Assembly (NCBI RefSeq): GCF_000372465.1 | Contig: NZ_AQUZ01000033.1 | Coordinates: 154-45,805 of the forward strand | Direction of reading: 5' to 3' | Source: Kribbella catacumbae DSM 19601 | Lineage (GTDB): Bacteria > Actinomycetota > Actinomycetes > Propionibacteriales > Kribbellaceae | Length of the DNA stretch: 45,652 nucleotides | The notes under the pieces: model-generated | Database searches by the model: none | The model's input: the letters and a program-made list of their open reading frames with translations, nothing else | What the model was told of the DNA's origin: nothing | In this document: piece by piece, positions 22,471 through 32,204 of the stretch | How positions within the stretch are numbered: position 1 is the stretch's first letter | Layout of the letters: each line of letters begins with the position of its first letter | Program-made: the position numbers and the translations under genes

Positions 22471-23132
22471 CCGGCGGCTCGCAGTCGCCTGCTGAACTCC
22501 CCCGCCGCTGCGGCCGGGTCGTCCGCCTCAGTGATAGCCCGTACTACGACCACTCGGCTCGCGCCGGCTTCGACTACCTGATCCAGCCGGTCGAGGTCGA
22601 TCCCGCCGATCGCGAACCACGGCTTCACCGGGTGCCGGCTGGCGGCGTACGAGACTAGCTCCAGCCCGGCGGCGCTGCGGCCGGGCTTGGTCGGGGTCTC
22701 CCAGGTCGGGCCGACGCAGAAGTAGTCCGAGCCCTGCTCATCGACGGCGGCGTTCACCTGGCTGAAGGTGTGAGTGGAGCGGCCTATCACCGGCTCCATC
22801 CCAGTGATAGCCCGTGCCGCCCGCACTGGCAGGTCGCGCTGGCCGAGATGCAGGATGTCGGCTCCAGCGGCGAAGGCGATGTCCGCGCGGTCGTTGACGG
22901 CCAGGAGCTTGCCGTGCCGCCTACAGGCGTCCGCGAACACCTCTAGGGCCGCCAGTTCGTCGGCGGCCTCCAGGTCCTTCTGCCGCAGTTGCACGATGTC
23001 GACGCCACCACCCAGGGCGGCATCCAGGAACTGCACCAGGTCGCCCTGCTTCTCCCGTGCGTCCGTGCACAGGTAGAGGTAGGCGTCGGCAAGTCGGTCA
23101 CGCAGTCCAGCGTCAGCGGTGTGCTCAGTCAC
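22464..23132 (-). CDS. thiE: Thiamine-phosphate synthase
   Basis: Joins hydroxymethylpyrimidine diphosphate and the thiazole phosphate to give thiamine phosphate. The TIM-barrel protein has 222 residues with YLCTDAREKQGDLVQFLDAAL, GGVDIVQLRQKDL (the conserved LR-K), LLAVNDRADIAFAAGAD, HLGQRDLP, GRSTHT and a C-terminal FAIGGIDLDRL. GTG 23132 is the start; it diverges from thiO across 42 bp. No TPP riboswitch fits in that space. Downstream it overlaps the RNase gene by 7 bp. Confidence 0.94.
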   Translation of the reverse strand: MTEHTADAGLRDRLADAYLYLCTDAREKQGDLVQFLDAALGGGVDIVQLRQKDLEAADELAALEVFADACRRHGKLLAVNDRADIAFAAGADILHLGQRDLPVRAARAITGMEPVIGRSTHTFSQVNAAVDEQGSDYFCVGPTWETPTKPGRSAAGLELVSYAASRHPVKPWFAIGGIDLDRLDQVVEAGASRVVVVRAITEADDPAAAAGEFSRRLRAAGC

Positions 23133-23174
23133 AGGCCCAGCCTGCCATGTAGCAAGCGTCGTAGTCTTGGCGCC

Positions 23175-24329
23175 ATGGCTGAGCGAACCTGCGATGTCGT
23201 CATCATCGGTGCGGGGCTGATCGGCCTCGCGACCGCCTGGCGACTCGCTGTAGACGGTATCCAGGTGACGGTATGTGACCCGACACCCGGCAGCCAGACC
23301 TCTTCGGTGGCTGCCGGCATGCTCGCTCCCGTCACCGAGGTCGAGTACGGCGAAGACGCCCTGCTGGCGCTCAATCTGGCCAGCGTGGCCGCCTGGCCCG
23401 GCTTCGCCGAGGAGCTGGAAGCCCTCACCGGCCAGTCCGCCGGGCTCAACCGCACCGGAACTCTCTCAGTCGCGTACGACGTCGACGATGCGACCGCGAT
23501 CCGCCGGCTGGCCGACTACCAGCGAAGGCTCGGCCTGGAGGTCGAGGAGCTGTCCGGCCGCGAGGCCCGCAAGCGCGAGCCCCTGCTCGCGGCCGGCGTC
23601 ACTGCCGGTGTCTGGGTGCCCGGTGACCACTCCGTGGACAACCGCCAAGCCGTCGCGACCCTCCTGCGCGCCGCGGAGCTGACAGGGGTGCAGCTAGTCC
23701 GCCAACGCGTCAGCCGAGTCCTGGTGACCGGCACTACGGCCGTCGGGGTCGAACTGGAAGACGGGTCGGCCATCCACGCCGGCCAGGTCATCGCAGCAGC
23801 CGGTCCCTGGTCAGGACAGCTGGAGGGCGTCCCGGCAGAGCTGCGGGTGCCCGTCCGGCCTCTAAAGGGCGAGGTCCTGCGGCTCCGCGTGCCTGAGGCC
23901 TACCGACCGGCGCTCAGCCACACGGTGCGGGCGACAGCGCGTGGCTTCGCCGTCTACCTGGTCCCCCGGCCGGGCGGCGAGCTAGTGGTCGGGGCGACCA
24001 CATCAGAGCTCGGCTACGACACCCGCGTGCTCGCTGGCGGAGTGTTCGCGCTCCTGCGGGATGCCCGGATGATCCTGCCGATCACCGACGAGCTGGAGCT
24101 GGTCGAGGCCGTAGCTGGGCTACGACCGGCCACCCCCGACAACGCACCGATCCTGGGCCCCTCCGGCCTCGACGGCCTGCTGTGGGCAACCGGGCACTAC
24201 CGCAACGGAGTACTGCTGACGCCTATCACTGCCCAAGTCATTGCCGAGACAGTGCAGACCGGCGTCCTTCCCTCAGTGGCGGCACCGTTCCAAGCGAGCC
24301 GCTTCGCCGAAGTTAAGGTCAAGCTATGA
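23175..24329 (+). CDS. thiO: Glycine oxidase ThiO
   Basis: FAD enzyme of 384 residues that oxidises glycine to the imine used by ThiG for thiazole formation. The FAD motif is VVIIGAGLIGLATAWRLAVDG, followed by SVAAGMLAPVTE; the C-terminal GLRPATPDNAPILGPSGLDGLLWATGHYRNGVLL is the substrate/FAD-binding end typical of ThiO. ATG 23175 has no Shine-Dalgarno; TAGTCT ends seven bases above it, so the mRNA is probably leaderless. The stop overlaps the thiS start (ATGA). Confidence 0.93.
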   Translation: MAERTCDVVIIGAGLIGLATAWRLAVDGIQVTVCDPTPGSQTSSVAAGMLAPVTEVEYGEDALLALNLASVAAWPGFAEELEALTGQSAGLNRTGTLSVAYDVDDATAIRRLADYQRRLGLEVEELSGREARKREPLLAAGVTAGVWVPGDHSVDNRQAVATLLRAAELTGVQLVRQRVSRVLVTGTTAVGVELEDGSAIHAGQVIAAAGPWSGQLEGVPAELRVPVRPLKGEVLRLRVPEAYRPALSHTVRATARGFAVYLVPRPGGELVVGATTSELGYDTRVLAGGVFALLRDARMILPITDELELVEAVAGLRPATPDNAPILGPSGLDGLLWATGHYRNGVLLTPITAQVIAETVQTGVLPSVAAPFQASRFAEVKVKL

Positions 24330-24526
24330 ACGTGCTCGTTAACGGCAGTACCGAGCAAATCGAGGCAGGAACGACGGTCGCCGATGTGGTCGAGCGCTGG
24401 GCGCGCAGCCCGGTGGGTGTGGCAGTGGCAGTGAATGAGGCCGTAGTGACCCGGACAGAGTGGCCCGGGACAACGCTGGCCGAAGGCGACCGGGTGGAGA
24501 TCCTCACCGCGGTCCAGGGCGGTTGA
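24326..24526 (+). CDS. thiS: Sulfur carrier protein ThiS
   Basis: Ubiquitin-fold sulfur carrier of 66 residues. It starts MNVLVNG and ends in the diglycine tail AVQGG that is adenylated and thiocarboxylated; VAVAVNEAVV and GDRVEILTAV are family segments. It supplies sulfur to ThiG for the thiazole ring. ATGA overlap with thiO, and thiG follows after 10 bp. Confidence 0.95.
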   Translation: MNVLVNGSTEQIEAGTTVADVVERWARSPVGVAVAVNEAVVTRTEWPGTTLAEGDRVEILTAVQGG

Positions 24527-24536
24527 GGAGAGACAT

Positions 24537-25313
<777 letters not shown>

Positions 25314-25462
25314 CGGTTAGGTGCCCTGAGCACCAGTTGCCGGTGGCAATCGACCGGCCCGGATCGCCAATGACTGAACGTGTTCCGTGAGCGCTTGATC
25401 GCGGCGCGTCGAACGATTGTGAACCACAACCGTGTAGTTCAGCCTTAAATTGTAAACATTGG

Positions 25463-25476
25463 GTTACAGCCGTAAC
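25463..25476. promoter_or_regulatory. GTTAC-N4-GTAAC site above the LysM gene
   Basis: An inverted pair of GTTAC half-sites sits in an AT-richer stretch (about 25430-25480) that is otherwise the best promoter candidate for the LysM gene. Similar half-sites are described for the response regulator MtrA, which controls wall hydrolases in actinobacteria; the match is by eye only. The rest of the 240-bp gap after thiG holds nothing else I can name. Confidence 0.35.
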
Positions 25477-25554
25477 AACTGACCCATCCGCACCTGTTGT
25501 CACATCTGTACCACCACTTACCGTCAAGGGACGTTCACACGGGGAGATGGAAAG

Positions 25555-26544
25555 ATGAGCAACACGTGGCGAAAGGTCCTACGGGTAGCGACCGGGTTTT
25601 CGGTCCCGCTGATCGCGGCGGGGGTGATCACCGCCGGGTCGCCGGGCTTCGGCCAGTACAAGGTGAAGGACGGCGACACGCTCAGCCGCATCGCGACGGC
25701 GTACGGGACGGACGTCAGAACGCTCGTCGCGCTGAACCAGCTCCCGGGCAACGGCAACGCGATCTACGCCGGCGAGGTGCTCAAACTTCCGGGCAAGGCC
25801 CCGAAGCACGGCAAGACCACTCCGGCCCGGCGCTCCCAGCTCGGCCGCGTCACCTACGTGGTCAAGCCGGGTGACACGATCGGCAGGCTCGCCAAGCGGT
25901 TCCACTGCTCGCAGGCCAACCTGCTGGCCGCCAACGGGATGCGGGCCAGGGATCACATCTACGTCGGCAAGCCGATCCTGGTCCCGGTCAAGATCCACCA
26001 GAAGCCGGTCGCCAAGAAGCCGACCAAGAGCAAGGGCAAGAAGAAGAACAACACCTTCGCCGGGCGCACGTACGCCGACCACATCGTCTCGGCAGCGGAC
26101 AGAAATCGCGCCGTGCTGCGGAAGCGCAACCTGCCGACCCGGACCCAGATGCGGTCGATGATCATCGCCACGGCCAAGCGGCACGGCGTCGACCCGGAGC
26201 TGGCGCTGGCCATCTCCTGGCAGGAATCCGGCTGGAAGCAGCGGGTCGTCTCCCCCGCCAACGCCGTCGGCGCGATGCAGGTGATCCCGTCGACCGGCAA
26301 GTTCGTCTCGAGCCTGGTCGGCCGCAAACTCGACCTGCTCAAGCCGCAGGACAACGTCACAGCCGGTGTCGTCCTGCTCAGCCGGCTCACCCGCGCGGCC
26401 CAGCTCGACATCGCGGTGGCCGGCTACTACCAGGGCCTGGGCGGCGTCCGGCGGAACGGGATGTACCCCGACACGAAGCTGTACGTGAAGAGTGTCCTAC
26501 GCCTCAAAGCACAGTTCGAGAAGGGCTGGAATCCGGTCGGCTGA
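25555..26544 (+). CDS. Secreted LysM lytic transglycosylase
   Basis: Wall-associated hydrolase of 329 residues. A signal peptide (about 1-33) is followed by two LysM modules: YKVKDGDTLSRIATAYGTD (about 34-80) and YVVKPGDTIGRLAKRFHCS (about 100-145). A lysine-rich linker leads to a C-terminal SLT/lysozyme-like domain (about 200-329) with the catalytic Glu in LALAISWQESGWKQRVVS and the motif AVGAMQVIPSTG. It should bind and cut peptidoglycan. ATG 25555 follows GGGGAGATGGAAAG. The PASTA kinase gene lies 108 bp downstream, so the two may share control of wall growth. Confidence 0.92.
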   Translation: MSNTWRKVLRVATGFSVPLIAAGVITAGSPGFGQYKVKDGDTLSRIATAYGTDVRTLVALNQLPGNGNAIYAGEVLKLPGKAPKHGKTTPARRSQLGRVTYVVKPGDTIGRLAKRFHCSQANLLAANGMRARDHIYVGKPILVPVKIHQKPVAKKPTKSKGKKKNNTFAGRTYADHIVSAADRNRAVLRKRNLPTRTQMRSMIIATAKRHGVDPELALAISWQESGWKQRVVSPANAVGAMQVIPSTGKFVSSLVGRKLDLLKPQDNVTAGVVLLSRLTRAAQLDIAVAGYYQGLGGVRRNGMYPDTKLYVKSVLRLKAQFEKGWNPVG

Positions 26545-26563
26545 GCCTGGAATCCGGTCGGCT
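26526..26563 (+). repeat. 17-bp perfect tandem repeat spanning a stop codon
   Basis: CTGGAATCCGGTCGGCT occurs at 26526-26542 and again at 26547-26563 (21-bp period, in frame). The first copy codes for the last residues WNPVG and leads into the TGA stop; the second would encode WNPVG again before TAG. It looks like a recent local duplication of the gene's end. Confidence 0.85.
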
Positions 26564-26652
26564 AGGCCGGAAGCGGCGCGGCGACGGAGCCGCTGCCTTG
26601 CGCCTTATTTACACTCTCAGAGCAGACAGCTTCGAGAGGCGGCTCACCGCAC

Positions 26653-28620
26653 GTGACGGATGACGTAGACACCCAGGTCGGCGACCGCCTTGCCGGGCGA
26701 GTGCTCGACGGCCGGTACCGGGTGGGCTCGCGCGTCGCCAAGGGCGGCATGGCGACCGTCTACGAGGCGCTCGACATGCGGCTCGATCGCATCATCGCGC
26801 TCAAGGTGATGCACCTCGGGCTGGGCGACGACGCCGAGTTCGGCCGCCGGTTCGTCGCCGAGGCCCGGGCCGCCGCCAAGCTCTCGCACCCCAACGTGGT
26901 CGCGGTCTTCGACCAGGGCGATGACAACGGCACGCTGTTCCTGGCGATGGAATACGTACCGGGCCGCACGCTGCGTGACGTCATCCGCCAGCAGTCGCCG
27001 CTGCCACCCGCGCGGGCGCTGAACCTGCTCGCGCCCGTCCTCTCCGCGCTCTCGGCCGCCCACGACGCGGGCATCGTGCACCGCGACATCAAGCCCGAGA
27101 ACGTACTCATCTCCAACGACGGCACCGTCAAGGTCGCCGACTTCGGCCTCGCCCGCGCGGTCACCACGACCGGCAACACGGCGACTCAGGGCCTGCTGAT
27201 GGGCACGGTCTCCTACCTCGCCCCCGAGCTCGTCACCGACGGTAGCGCCGATGCACGCTCCGACGTCTACTCGGCCGGGATCCTCCTGTACGAGCTGCTC
27301 ACCGGCAGCAAGCCCCACAGCGGCGACACACCCATCCAGGTCGCCTACGCCCACGTCCACGCCGACGTACCGCCGCCTTCGCAACTCGTACCGGGCATCC
27401 CGCCGTACGTCGATGCGCTGGTGCAGCGGGCGACGGCGCGGGATCGCGATCTCCGCCCGGCCGACGCGCGGGTGTTCAGCCGTCAGGTGCACCGGGTGCG
27501 CAGCGCGATCGAGGAAGGTCTCCCGGACGATCCTGAGCTGACCGGCGATCTGACCATCCCGATCAAGCAGATCCGCGAGGAGAACGAGTACGACGACGGC
27601 TATGCCCGCGGCCATGGGTACGTGGAGCAGCAGCCTCGCAACGACACGATTGTCGTACCGTTCGAGCCGCAGTCCTCGCTGTTGCGGCCTGCTGCATCAG
27701 CTGCTCCTCCTAGGCCAGTGGTCCGGCAACAGCAACGGCGAGGGCGCGGGCTGATCGCTCTGTTCGCAGTACTGGCGCTGGCGATCGGTGTCGGCTCGGC
27801 GGCGTGGTTCTACGGCGTACACCGCTACACCTCCACTCCCCTGCTGGTGAACATGACCGCGGCCCAGGCGAGCACCAAGGCCACCGAGGCCGGGCTGACG
27901 ACGACGCTGGCCAACCAGGACTTCTCGGAGACGGTGGCGAAGGGCGACGTCATGAAGACCGACCCCGAGCCAGGCGCCCGGATCCGCAAGAACGGCGAGG
28001 TCGCGCTCACGATCTCCAAGGGTCCTGAGCGGTACCGCGTACCGCAGCTCGCTGGGCTTGACGAGGAGGCCGCCAGGCGTGCGTTGGAGTCGATCAAGCT
28101 TGTCGTCGGCCAGGTCAGCCAGTCGTACAGCGAGACCGTGCCGACGGGTCGGGTGATCGTCTTCTCACCGAGGTTCGACTCGGTGATGAAGCCCGGCGAC
28201 GCGGTCAACCTGGCGATCAGCAAGGGCCAGAAGCCGATCGCCGTACCGGACCTGACCGGCAAGCCGGTCCGCGAGGCGACCAGGACGCTCAAGAAAGCCG
28301 GCTTCACTGTCGGCCGCACCGACCAGTTCGACGAGAAGGTCCCCGAGGGCTGGGTCATCAGCCAGACGCCGAACAACGGCACGCTGTTCGCCAAGGACAA
28401 GATCCAGCTGGTCGTCTCGAAGGGCCCGGCGCTGCGCGAAGTACCCAACGTCCGCAGCAAGAAGCTCGCCGAAGCCCAGAAGATCCTCACCGACGCCGGC
28501 TTCAAGGTGAAGGTCGAGAAAGCCCCCTTCAACCTCGGCCTCAACCTGGTAGCCGGCCAAAACCCAGCCGCCGGCCAAAAAGCCAAACCCGGCACCACGG
28601 TTATCGTCACGGTGCTCTAA
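26653..28620 (+). CDS. PASTA-domain Ser/Thr protein kinase (PknB/StkP type)
   Basis: Membrane receptor kinase of 655 residues. The cytoplasmic kinase domain (about 20-280) has the Gly loop VAKGGMATVYEA, Lys in IALKVM, catalytic loop HRDIKPENVL, DFGLA and the APE region YLAPELV. A juxtamembrane linker, one transmembrane helix (about 366-389) and four extracellular PASTA repeats (about 393-655, each with a KPG- or PGxxV-type turn) follow. Such kinases sense muropeptides or lipid II and control wall synthesis and division. GTG 26653 has a GAGAGG-like stretch somewhat far upstream; a TACACT hexamer lies near 26610. It follows a wall hydrolase gene. Confidence 0.95.
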   Translation: MTDDVDTQVGDRLAGRVLDGRYRVGSRVAKGGMATVYEALDMRLDRIIALKVMHLGLGDDAEFGRRFVAEARAAAKLSHPNVVAVFDQGDDNGTLFLAMEYVPGRTLRDVIRQQSPLPPARALNLLAPVLSALSAAHDAGIVHRDIKPENVLISNDGTVKVADFGLARAVTTTGNTATQGLLMGTVSYLAPELVTDGSADARSDVYSAGILLYELLTGSKPHSGDTPIQVAYAHVHADVPPPSQLVPGIPPYVDALVQRATARDRDLRPADARVFSRQVHRVRSAIEEGLPDDPELTGDLTIPIKQIREENEYDDGYARGHGYVEQQPRNDTIVVPFEPQSSLLRPAASAAPPRPVVRQQQRRGRGLIALFAVLALAIGVGSAAWFYGVHRYTSTPLLVNMTAAQASTKATEAGLTTTLANQDFSETVAKGDVMKTDPEPGARIRKNGEVALTISKGPERYRVPQLAGLDEEAARRALESIKLVVGQVSQSYSETVPTGRVIVFSPRFDSVMKPGDAVNLAISKGQKPIAVPDLTGKPVREATRTLKKAGFTVGRTDQFDEKVPEGWVISQTPNNGTLFAKDKIQLVVSKGPALREVPNVRSKKLAEAQKILTDAGFKVKVEKAPFNLGLNLVAGQNPAAGQKAKPGTTVIVTVL

Positions 28621-28704
28621 CTACCCCCACACCACCTCGCCGCGCGCTCCTACTGGGTCAGCTCCGGCGACGTGGCCCTCGCCGAACCCCGCACGCGTCT
28701 TTGA

Positions 28705-28749
28705 GCACCGGCCAGTCGGCCTACTCGTGAGTAGATGGCTGGCCGGTGC
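28705..28749 (+). terminator. Nested hairpin terminator after the kinase gene
   Basis: An outer 11-bp perfect stem (28705-28715 with 28739-28749) encloses an inner 6-bp stem CTACTC/GAGTAG. It is 85 bp past the kinase stop; the rest of the 235-bp gap shows nothing else. Confidence 0.75.
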
Positions 28750-28855
28750 CCAAGGTGGGCATGCGGTCGGGATGGAGCGATCCGCGAGGCAGGGTGGGGA
28801 GTTCCTCCGGCTGGGCGATTGCTGGGAAGTGTCAGGGGTCTGAGAGGCTTTGCGC

Positions 28856-29737
28856 GTGAATCGGTCGCGTGTTGCTGTGTTGGCCTTGCTTGCGGTGGCG
28901 GCGGCTTGGGGGTCTACGTTTTTTCTGACCAAGGACTTGCTGGACCGGATGGACGTCGCCGACTACCTGGCGTTGCGGTTCGCGATCGCTACGGTGGCGT
29001 TGATCCTCATTCACCCGCCGGCGATCTCCAAGCTCAGCCGGCTGGATCGTGGCCGGGGTGTTGCCCTCGGCATCACGTACGGCGTCGCGCAGCTCGTGCA
29101 GACCGAGGGGCTGCGGCATACCTCGGCGAGTGTGTCCGGGTTCGTCACCGGTATGTACGTCGTTTTCACCCCGCTGCTCGCAGCCGTCATCCTGCGCCAC
29201 AAGATCGGCCGCTGGGCCTGGGTCGCGGTCGTCCTCGCCACCGTCGGTCTCGGCGTACTGTCTCTGCGTGGTTTCAGCATGGGCACGGGCGAGCTCCTGA
29301 CGCTCGCGGCCGCGGGGCTGTATGCACTGCACATCATCGGCCTCGGTGCCTGGTCGACTCCATCGAACGCGTTCGGGCTGTCGGCGTTGCAGATGGTCGT
29401 GATCACCGCGGTCTGCGCGGTCGGCGCCGTCCCCGGTGGCTTCTCGCTGCCCACCGGTGCGGGAGACTGGATCGCGGTGGTCTACATGGCGTTGGTCGCG
29501 GGGGCGCTCGCGTTGATGGTGCAGACCTGGGCACAGGCACACCTGACGCCGACCCGGGCGGCGATCGCGATGACGATGGAGCCGGTGTTCGCGTCCGCGT
29601 TCGCCGTACTCTTCGGGGCGGAGAGTGTGACCGCGCGGATGCTGATCGGTGGTGCACTGGTGATGTCGGCGATGTATCTGGTCGAGCTGGCACCACGGCG
29701 GAAGTTCGAGGCCGAGGTCCAGCATCTCGGGCAGTGA
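28856..29737 (+). CDS. EamA/DMT-family transporter
   Basis: Ten-helix drug/metabolite transporter of 293 residues made of two EamA repeats. Landmarks are AAAWGSTFFLTKDLLDRM, YLALRFAIATVALI, SGFVTGMYVVFTPLLAA and, in the second half, HLTPTRAAIAMTMEPVFASAFAVLFGAE. The substrate is not predictable; many relatives export amino acids or related metabolites. GTG 28856 is chosen for a GAGAGG site about nine bases upstream; TTG 28850 is an alternative. Confidence 0.9.
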   Translation: MNRSRVAVLALLAVAAAWGSTFFLTKDLLDRMDVADYLALRFAIATVALILIHPPAISKLSRLDRGRGVALGITYGVAQLVQTEGLRHTSASVSGFVTGMYVVFTPLLAAVILRHKIGRWAWVAVVLATVGLGVLSLRGFSMGTGELLTLAAAGLYALHIIGLGAWSTPSNAFGLSALQMVVITAVCAVGAVPGGFSLPTGAGDWIAVVYMALVAGALALMVQTWAQAHLTPTRAAIAMTMEPVFASAFAVLFGAESVTARMLIGGALVMSAMYLVELAPRRKFEAEVQHLGQ

Positions 29738-29762
29738 CGGTCTTCAAGAGGGGAGGGATCGG

Positions 29763-31046
29763 ATGCGGGACGACAGCGCACGGCGCGTGCGGTGGTTCCC
29801 GTACGCCGTGATCGCGGTCCTGCTCGCCGTGCTGGCCGCCGGTACCGCGGTGAACCTCGACCGCAACCCGCAACCCCAACTCGTTGCCGAGGGCATCACC
29901 GGGCGCTCGGGACCGACCGTGATCGAGACGCCGACCAACTCGGCCGACCTGGCCCGGCCGGAGCTGATCCGCGACGCGCTGGCCGATCTGGACGCGCTCA
30001 CCCTGCCGGACGGCGCGACGCTGGCCGGCTGGGACGGGCCGTGGCGATTCGTCTGGCCGCGGGACGCGTCGTTCGTCGCGGCCGCGCGCTGCTCGGTCGG
30101 TCAGTACGCCGAGGCCGACAAGGTGCTCGAATTCCTCAACAAGATAAGGCCGGCCGCGGGTCGCTGGGCCGCCCGGTACTCCGCTCCGGATGGCACCGAG
30201 CCCCAAGACGGCCGCCACCCCCAACTCGACGGCTCGGGCTGGGTCCTGTGGGCCACCTGGTTCTGCGCCGAAACCCGTGCCAAGACGGACGGGCGGACTG
30301 GCGCTGAGGCGGTCGGACGCTCGACCGGCACCCCGCTGGCGGAGTACTGGCCGATGGTGCGGGAGTCGGGCGACCAGATCGTCAAAGAACTCGGTGAAGA
30401 CGATCTCCCCGCGCCGTCGCCCGACTACTGGGAACGCCCGGAGTCGAAGGTCACGCTGGGCACCATCGCACCGCTCATCACCGGGCTGCGGTCCGGCCTG
30501 GCGATCGCGTCCGCGCTGAACCGCAGTGCCGAGGTCGCCTCCTGGCAGGACGCGCTCAGAAGGTTGTCGGCGGCAACCGATCGGGAGTTCGGACCCGACT
30601 ACCCGCGCACCCCCGCGGAAGCGGTCAGCTTCGTCGACCCAGGCGTCGAACCAATCGGTCTGCAAGGTGGCGCCGACGCGATCGTGACGATCCTCGGGCC
30701 GCCCTTCGCCCCCGCCCGCGACGCCGTGACGAAGGCGATCGAGCGGACCCGCGACGTGCTCACCCAGCCCAACGGCGGAGTCACGCCAGGCGAGCAGTGG
30801 CGCACCGACGGAGTCGCCTGGACCCCACAGACCGCCCTGTTCGCGCTGAGTGCCGCCGCGCGCGGCGACCGCAGTACGGCAGAGGACCTGCTGGCCTGGC
30901 TCAACACCCATCGCACTGCCACCGGCTCCTTGCCGGAGAAGGTCAACCGCGACCTCAAGCCAGCAGGCGAAGCGCCACTGGCCTGGACTACGGCGCTGGT
31001 GGTCCTCACCGCCTCGGCACTGGACCACCCGCTACCGATCCCTTAG
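29763..31046 (+). CDS. GH15-like (glucoamylase-fold) exported protein
   Basis: 427 residues with one N-terminal hydrophobic helix (about 10-30), so secreted or anchored outside. The rest is an alpha/alpha toroid like GH15: WRFVWPRDASFVAAA, HPQLDGSGWVLWATW, PSPDYWERPES (position of the first catalytic Glu) and TGSLPEKVN (position of the second). It probably hydrolyses an alpha-linked glucan or other glycan. It is shorter than classic glucoamylases and has no binding module. It ends 4 bp into the convergent GH172-like gene. Confidence 0.78.
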   Translation: MRDDSARRVRWFPYAVIAVLLAVLAAGTAVNLDRNPQPQLVAEGITGRSGPTVIETPTNSADLARPELIRDALADLDALTLPDGATLAGWDGPWRFVWPRDASFVAAARCSVGQYAEADKVLEFLNKIRPAAGRWAARYSAPDGTEPQDGRHPQLDGSGWVLWATWFCAETRAKTDGRTGAEAVGRSTGTPLAEYWPMVRESGDQIVKELGEDDLPAPSPDYWERPESKVTLGTIAPLITGLRSGLAIASALNRSAEVASWQDALRRLSAATDREFGPDYPRTPAEAVSFVDPGVEPIGLQGGADAIVTILGPPFAPARDAVTKAIERTRDVLTQPNGGVTPGEQWRTDGVAWTPQTALFALSAAARGDRSTAEDLLAWLNTHRTATGSLPEKVNRDLKPAGEAPLAWTTALVVLTASALDHPLPIP

Positions 31047-32116
31047 CAAATCTCCATCACGTCATGCGTCGGCGCTTCCGGCCGCGCAGTACTGGTCGCA
31101 GTGGAGTAGAAGAACGCAGTCGACGCGATGTCGTCCTGCAGCGGCAGGTAGCGACCACCGGAGCGCCAGCCGAGTGCCTGTACGTCGACCCGCAGCTTCG
31201 TGCGGAAGCGAATCGGGTCAGGCAGGTGGAACCGGTACATCCCGAACCGCTGCTGGCTCTGGTACTGCCCATCCGGCCGGATCACCTGCGGCAGCCCGAG
31301 GTACGGCGTACTGAACTCCGTGTAGCCGCCACGGTTCTCGCCGAGGTCGAAGTTCCAGGCACCGCCGAAGTAGTCCTCCGTGCCCGTGCCACAGATCGTC
31401 GGGAACTCCTCGTCGTCGTCCACGTAGAACTTGACCTCCCCCTCACCCCACCAGCCGGAGCTGTTCACACCCCAGGCCAGGTAGGTGCCGACATAGTGCC
31501 CCGGACCCTCGACACCATCGAGCAGGGTGTGGACCGTCTTCGAACGCAGCGGGTTGCTCCGGCGCCACTGCGTGTGCAGGTACGCCGATCCCTCCGCGAC
31601 CGCGCCCAGCCAGTAGTCCACCTGGAAGTACACGACCACCGACTCGTCATGCGTGTTCTCCAGCGTCAGCTGGGCCTGCGAGCGGAACGGCATCTCCCAG
31701 TAGCAGTTGAAGCCGCCATTGGGGTTCACGGCGACCGGCAGCGAGTTCACCTGGGCGAACCGCCCCCAGCCGGAGCAGAAGAAGTCCCCCACCGGCGCCT
31801 CGATCGCCGGTGACTCGTCGCCGTCCCAGTGGCCGCGGAGGACCAGGCGGCGCCAGTTGTCGCTGTGGGTGGTGAGCCAGATGTGGGTGATGCAGCCCGG
31901 TCCGGCGATGTCCGCGAGCGTCACGGTCTCCCCCACGGCGATCTCGATCGACGGCGAGACCTTCCAGCCGACCCCCAGGTCGCGGGCGGCGTGCGCGCCG
32001 GTTCCCTCGGTCCGCCGACCGCCCTGGCCGGGCTCGCCGGTCGGGTTCTCGGCGCTGATGGAGCGGGTCTGGACATCGACGACGGCGCTGATTCCGGACA
32101 GGTTCGGAAGAGTCAT
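31043..32116 (-). CDS. GH172 (DUF2961) glycoside hydrolase-like protein
   Basis: Protein of 357 residues of the DUF2961 family, now counted as GH172, whose members act on fructofuranose or D-arabinofuranose linkages. Landmarks are GPGCITHIWLTTHSDNWRRLVLRGHWDGDESPAIEAPVGDFF, NCYWEMPFRSQAQLTLEN, GHYVGTYLAWGVNSSGWWGEGEVKFYVDDDEEFPTICGTGTEDYFGGAW and YRFHLPDPI. No signal peptide is visible, so it may act inside the cell or leave with a partner. ATG 32116 lacks a Shine-Dalgarno; TAGGCT ends seven bases above, so it looks leaderless. It is convergent with the GH15-like gene. Confidence 0.86.
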   Translation of the reverse strand: MTLPNLSGISAVVDVQTRSISAENPTGEPGQGGRRTEGTGAHAARDLGVGWKVSPSIEIAVGETVTLADIAGPGCITHIWLTTHSDNWRRLVLRGHWDGDESPAIEAPVGDFFCSGWGRFAQVNSLPVAVNPNGGFNCYWEMPFRSQAQLTLENTHDESVVVYFQVDYWLGAVAEGSAYLHTQWRRSNPLRSKTVHTLLDGVEGPGHYVGTYLAWGVNSSGWWGEGEVKFYVDDDEEFPTICGTGTEDYFGGAWNFDLGENRGGYTEFSTPYLGLPQVIRPDGQYQSQQRFGMYRFHLPDPIRFRTKLRVDVQALGWRSGGRYLPLQDDIASTAFFYSTATSTARPEAPTHDVMEIC

Positions 32117-32204
32117 GCCGCCGAGCCTAGGGTCCGGAACCGGCCATGAGGAGGGTTGGAAATCGATTTCTCACACTGTGGTCACGATGCTAGTGCCCTG
32201 ATGA

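Noticed and set aside
23133..23174. TPP riboswitch for the thi genes
   Set aside because: Only 42 bp separate thiE and thiO and no THI-box consensus is present; thiO appears leaderless.
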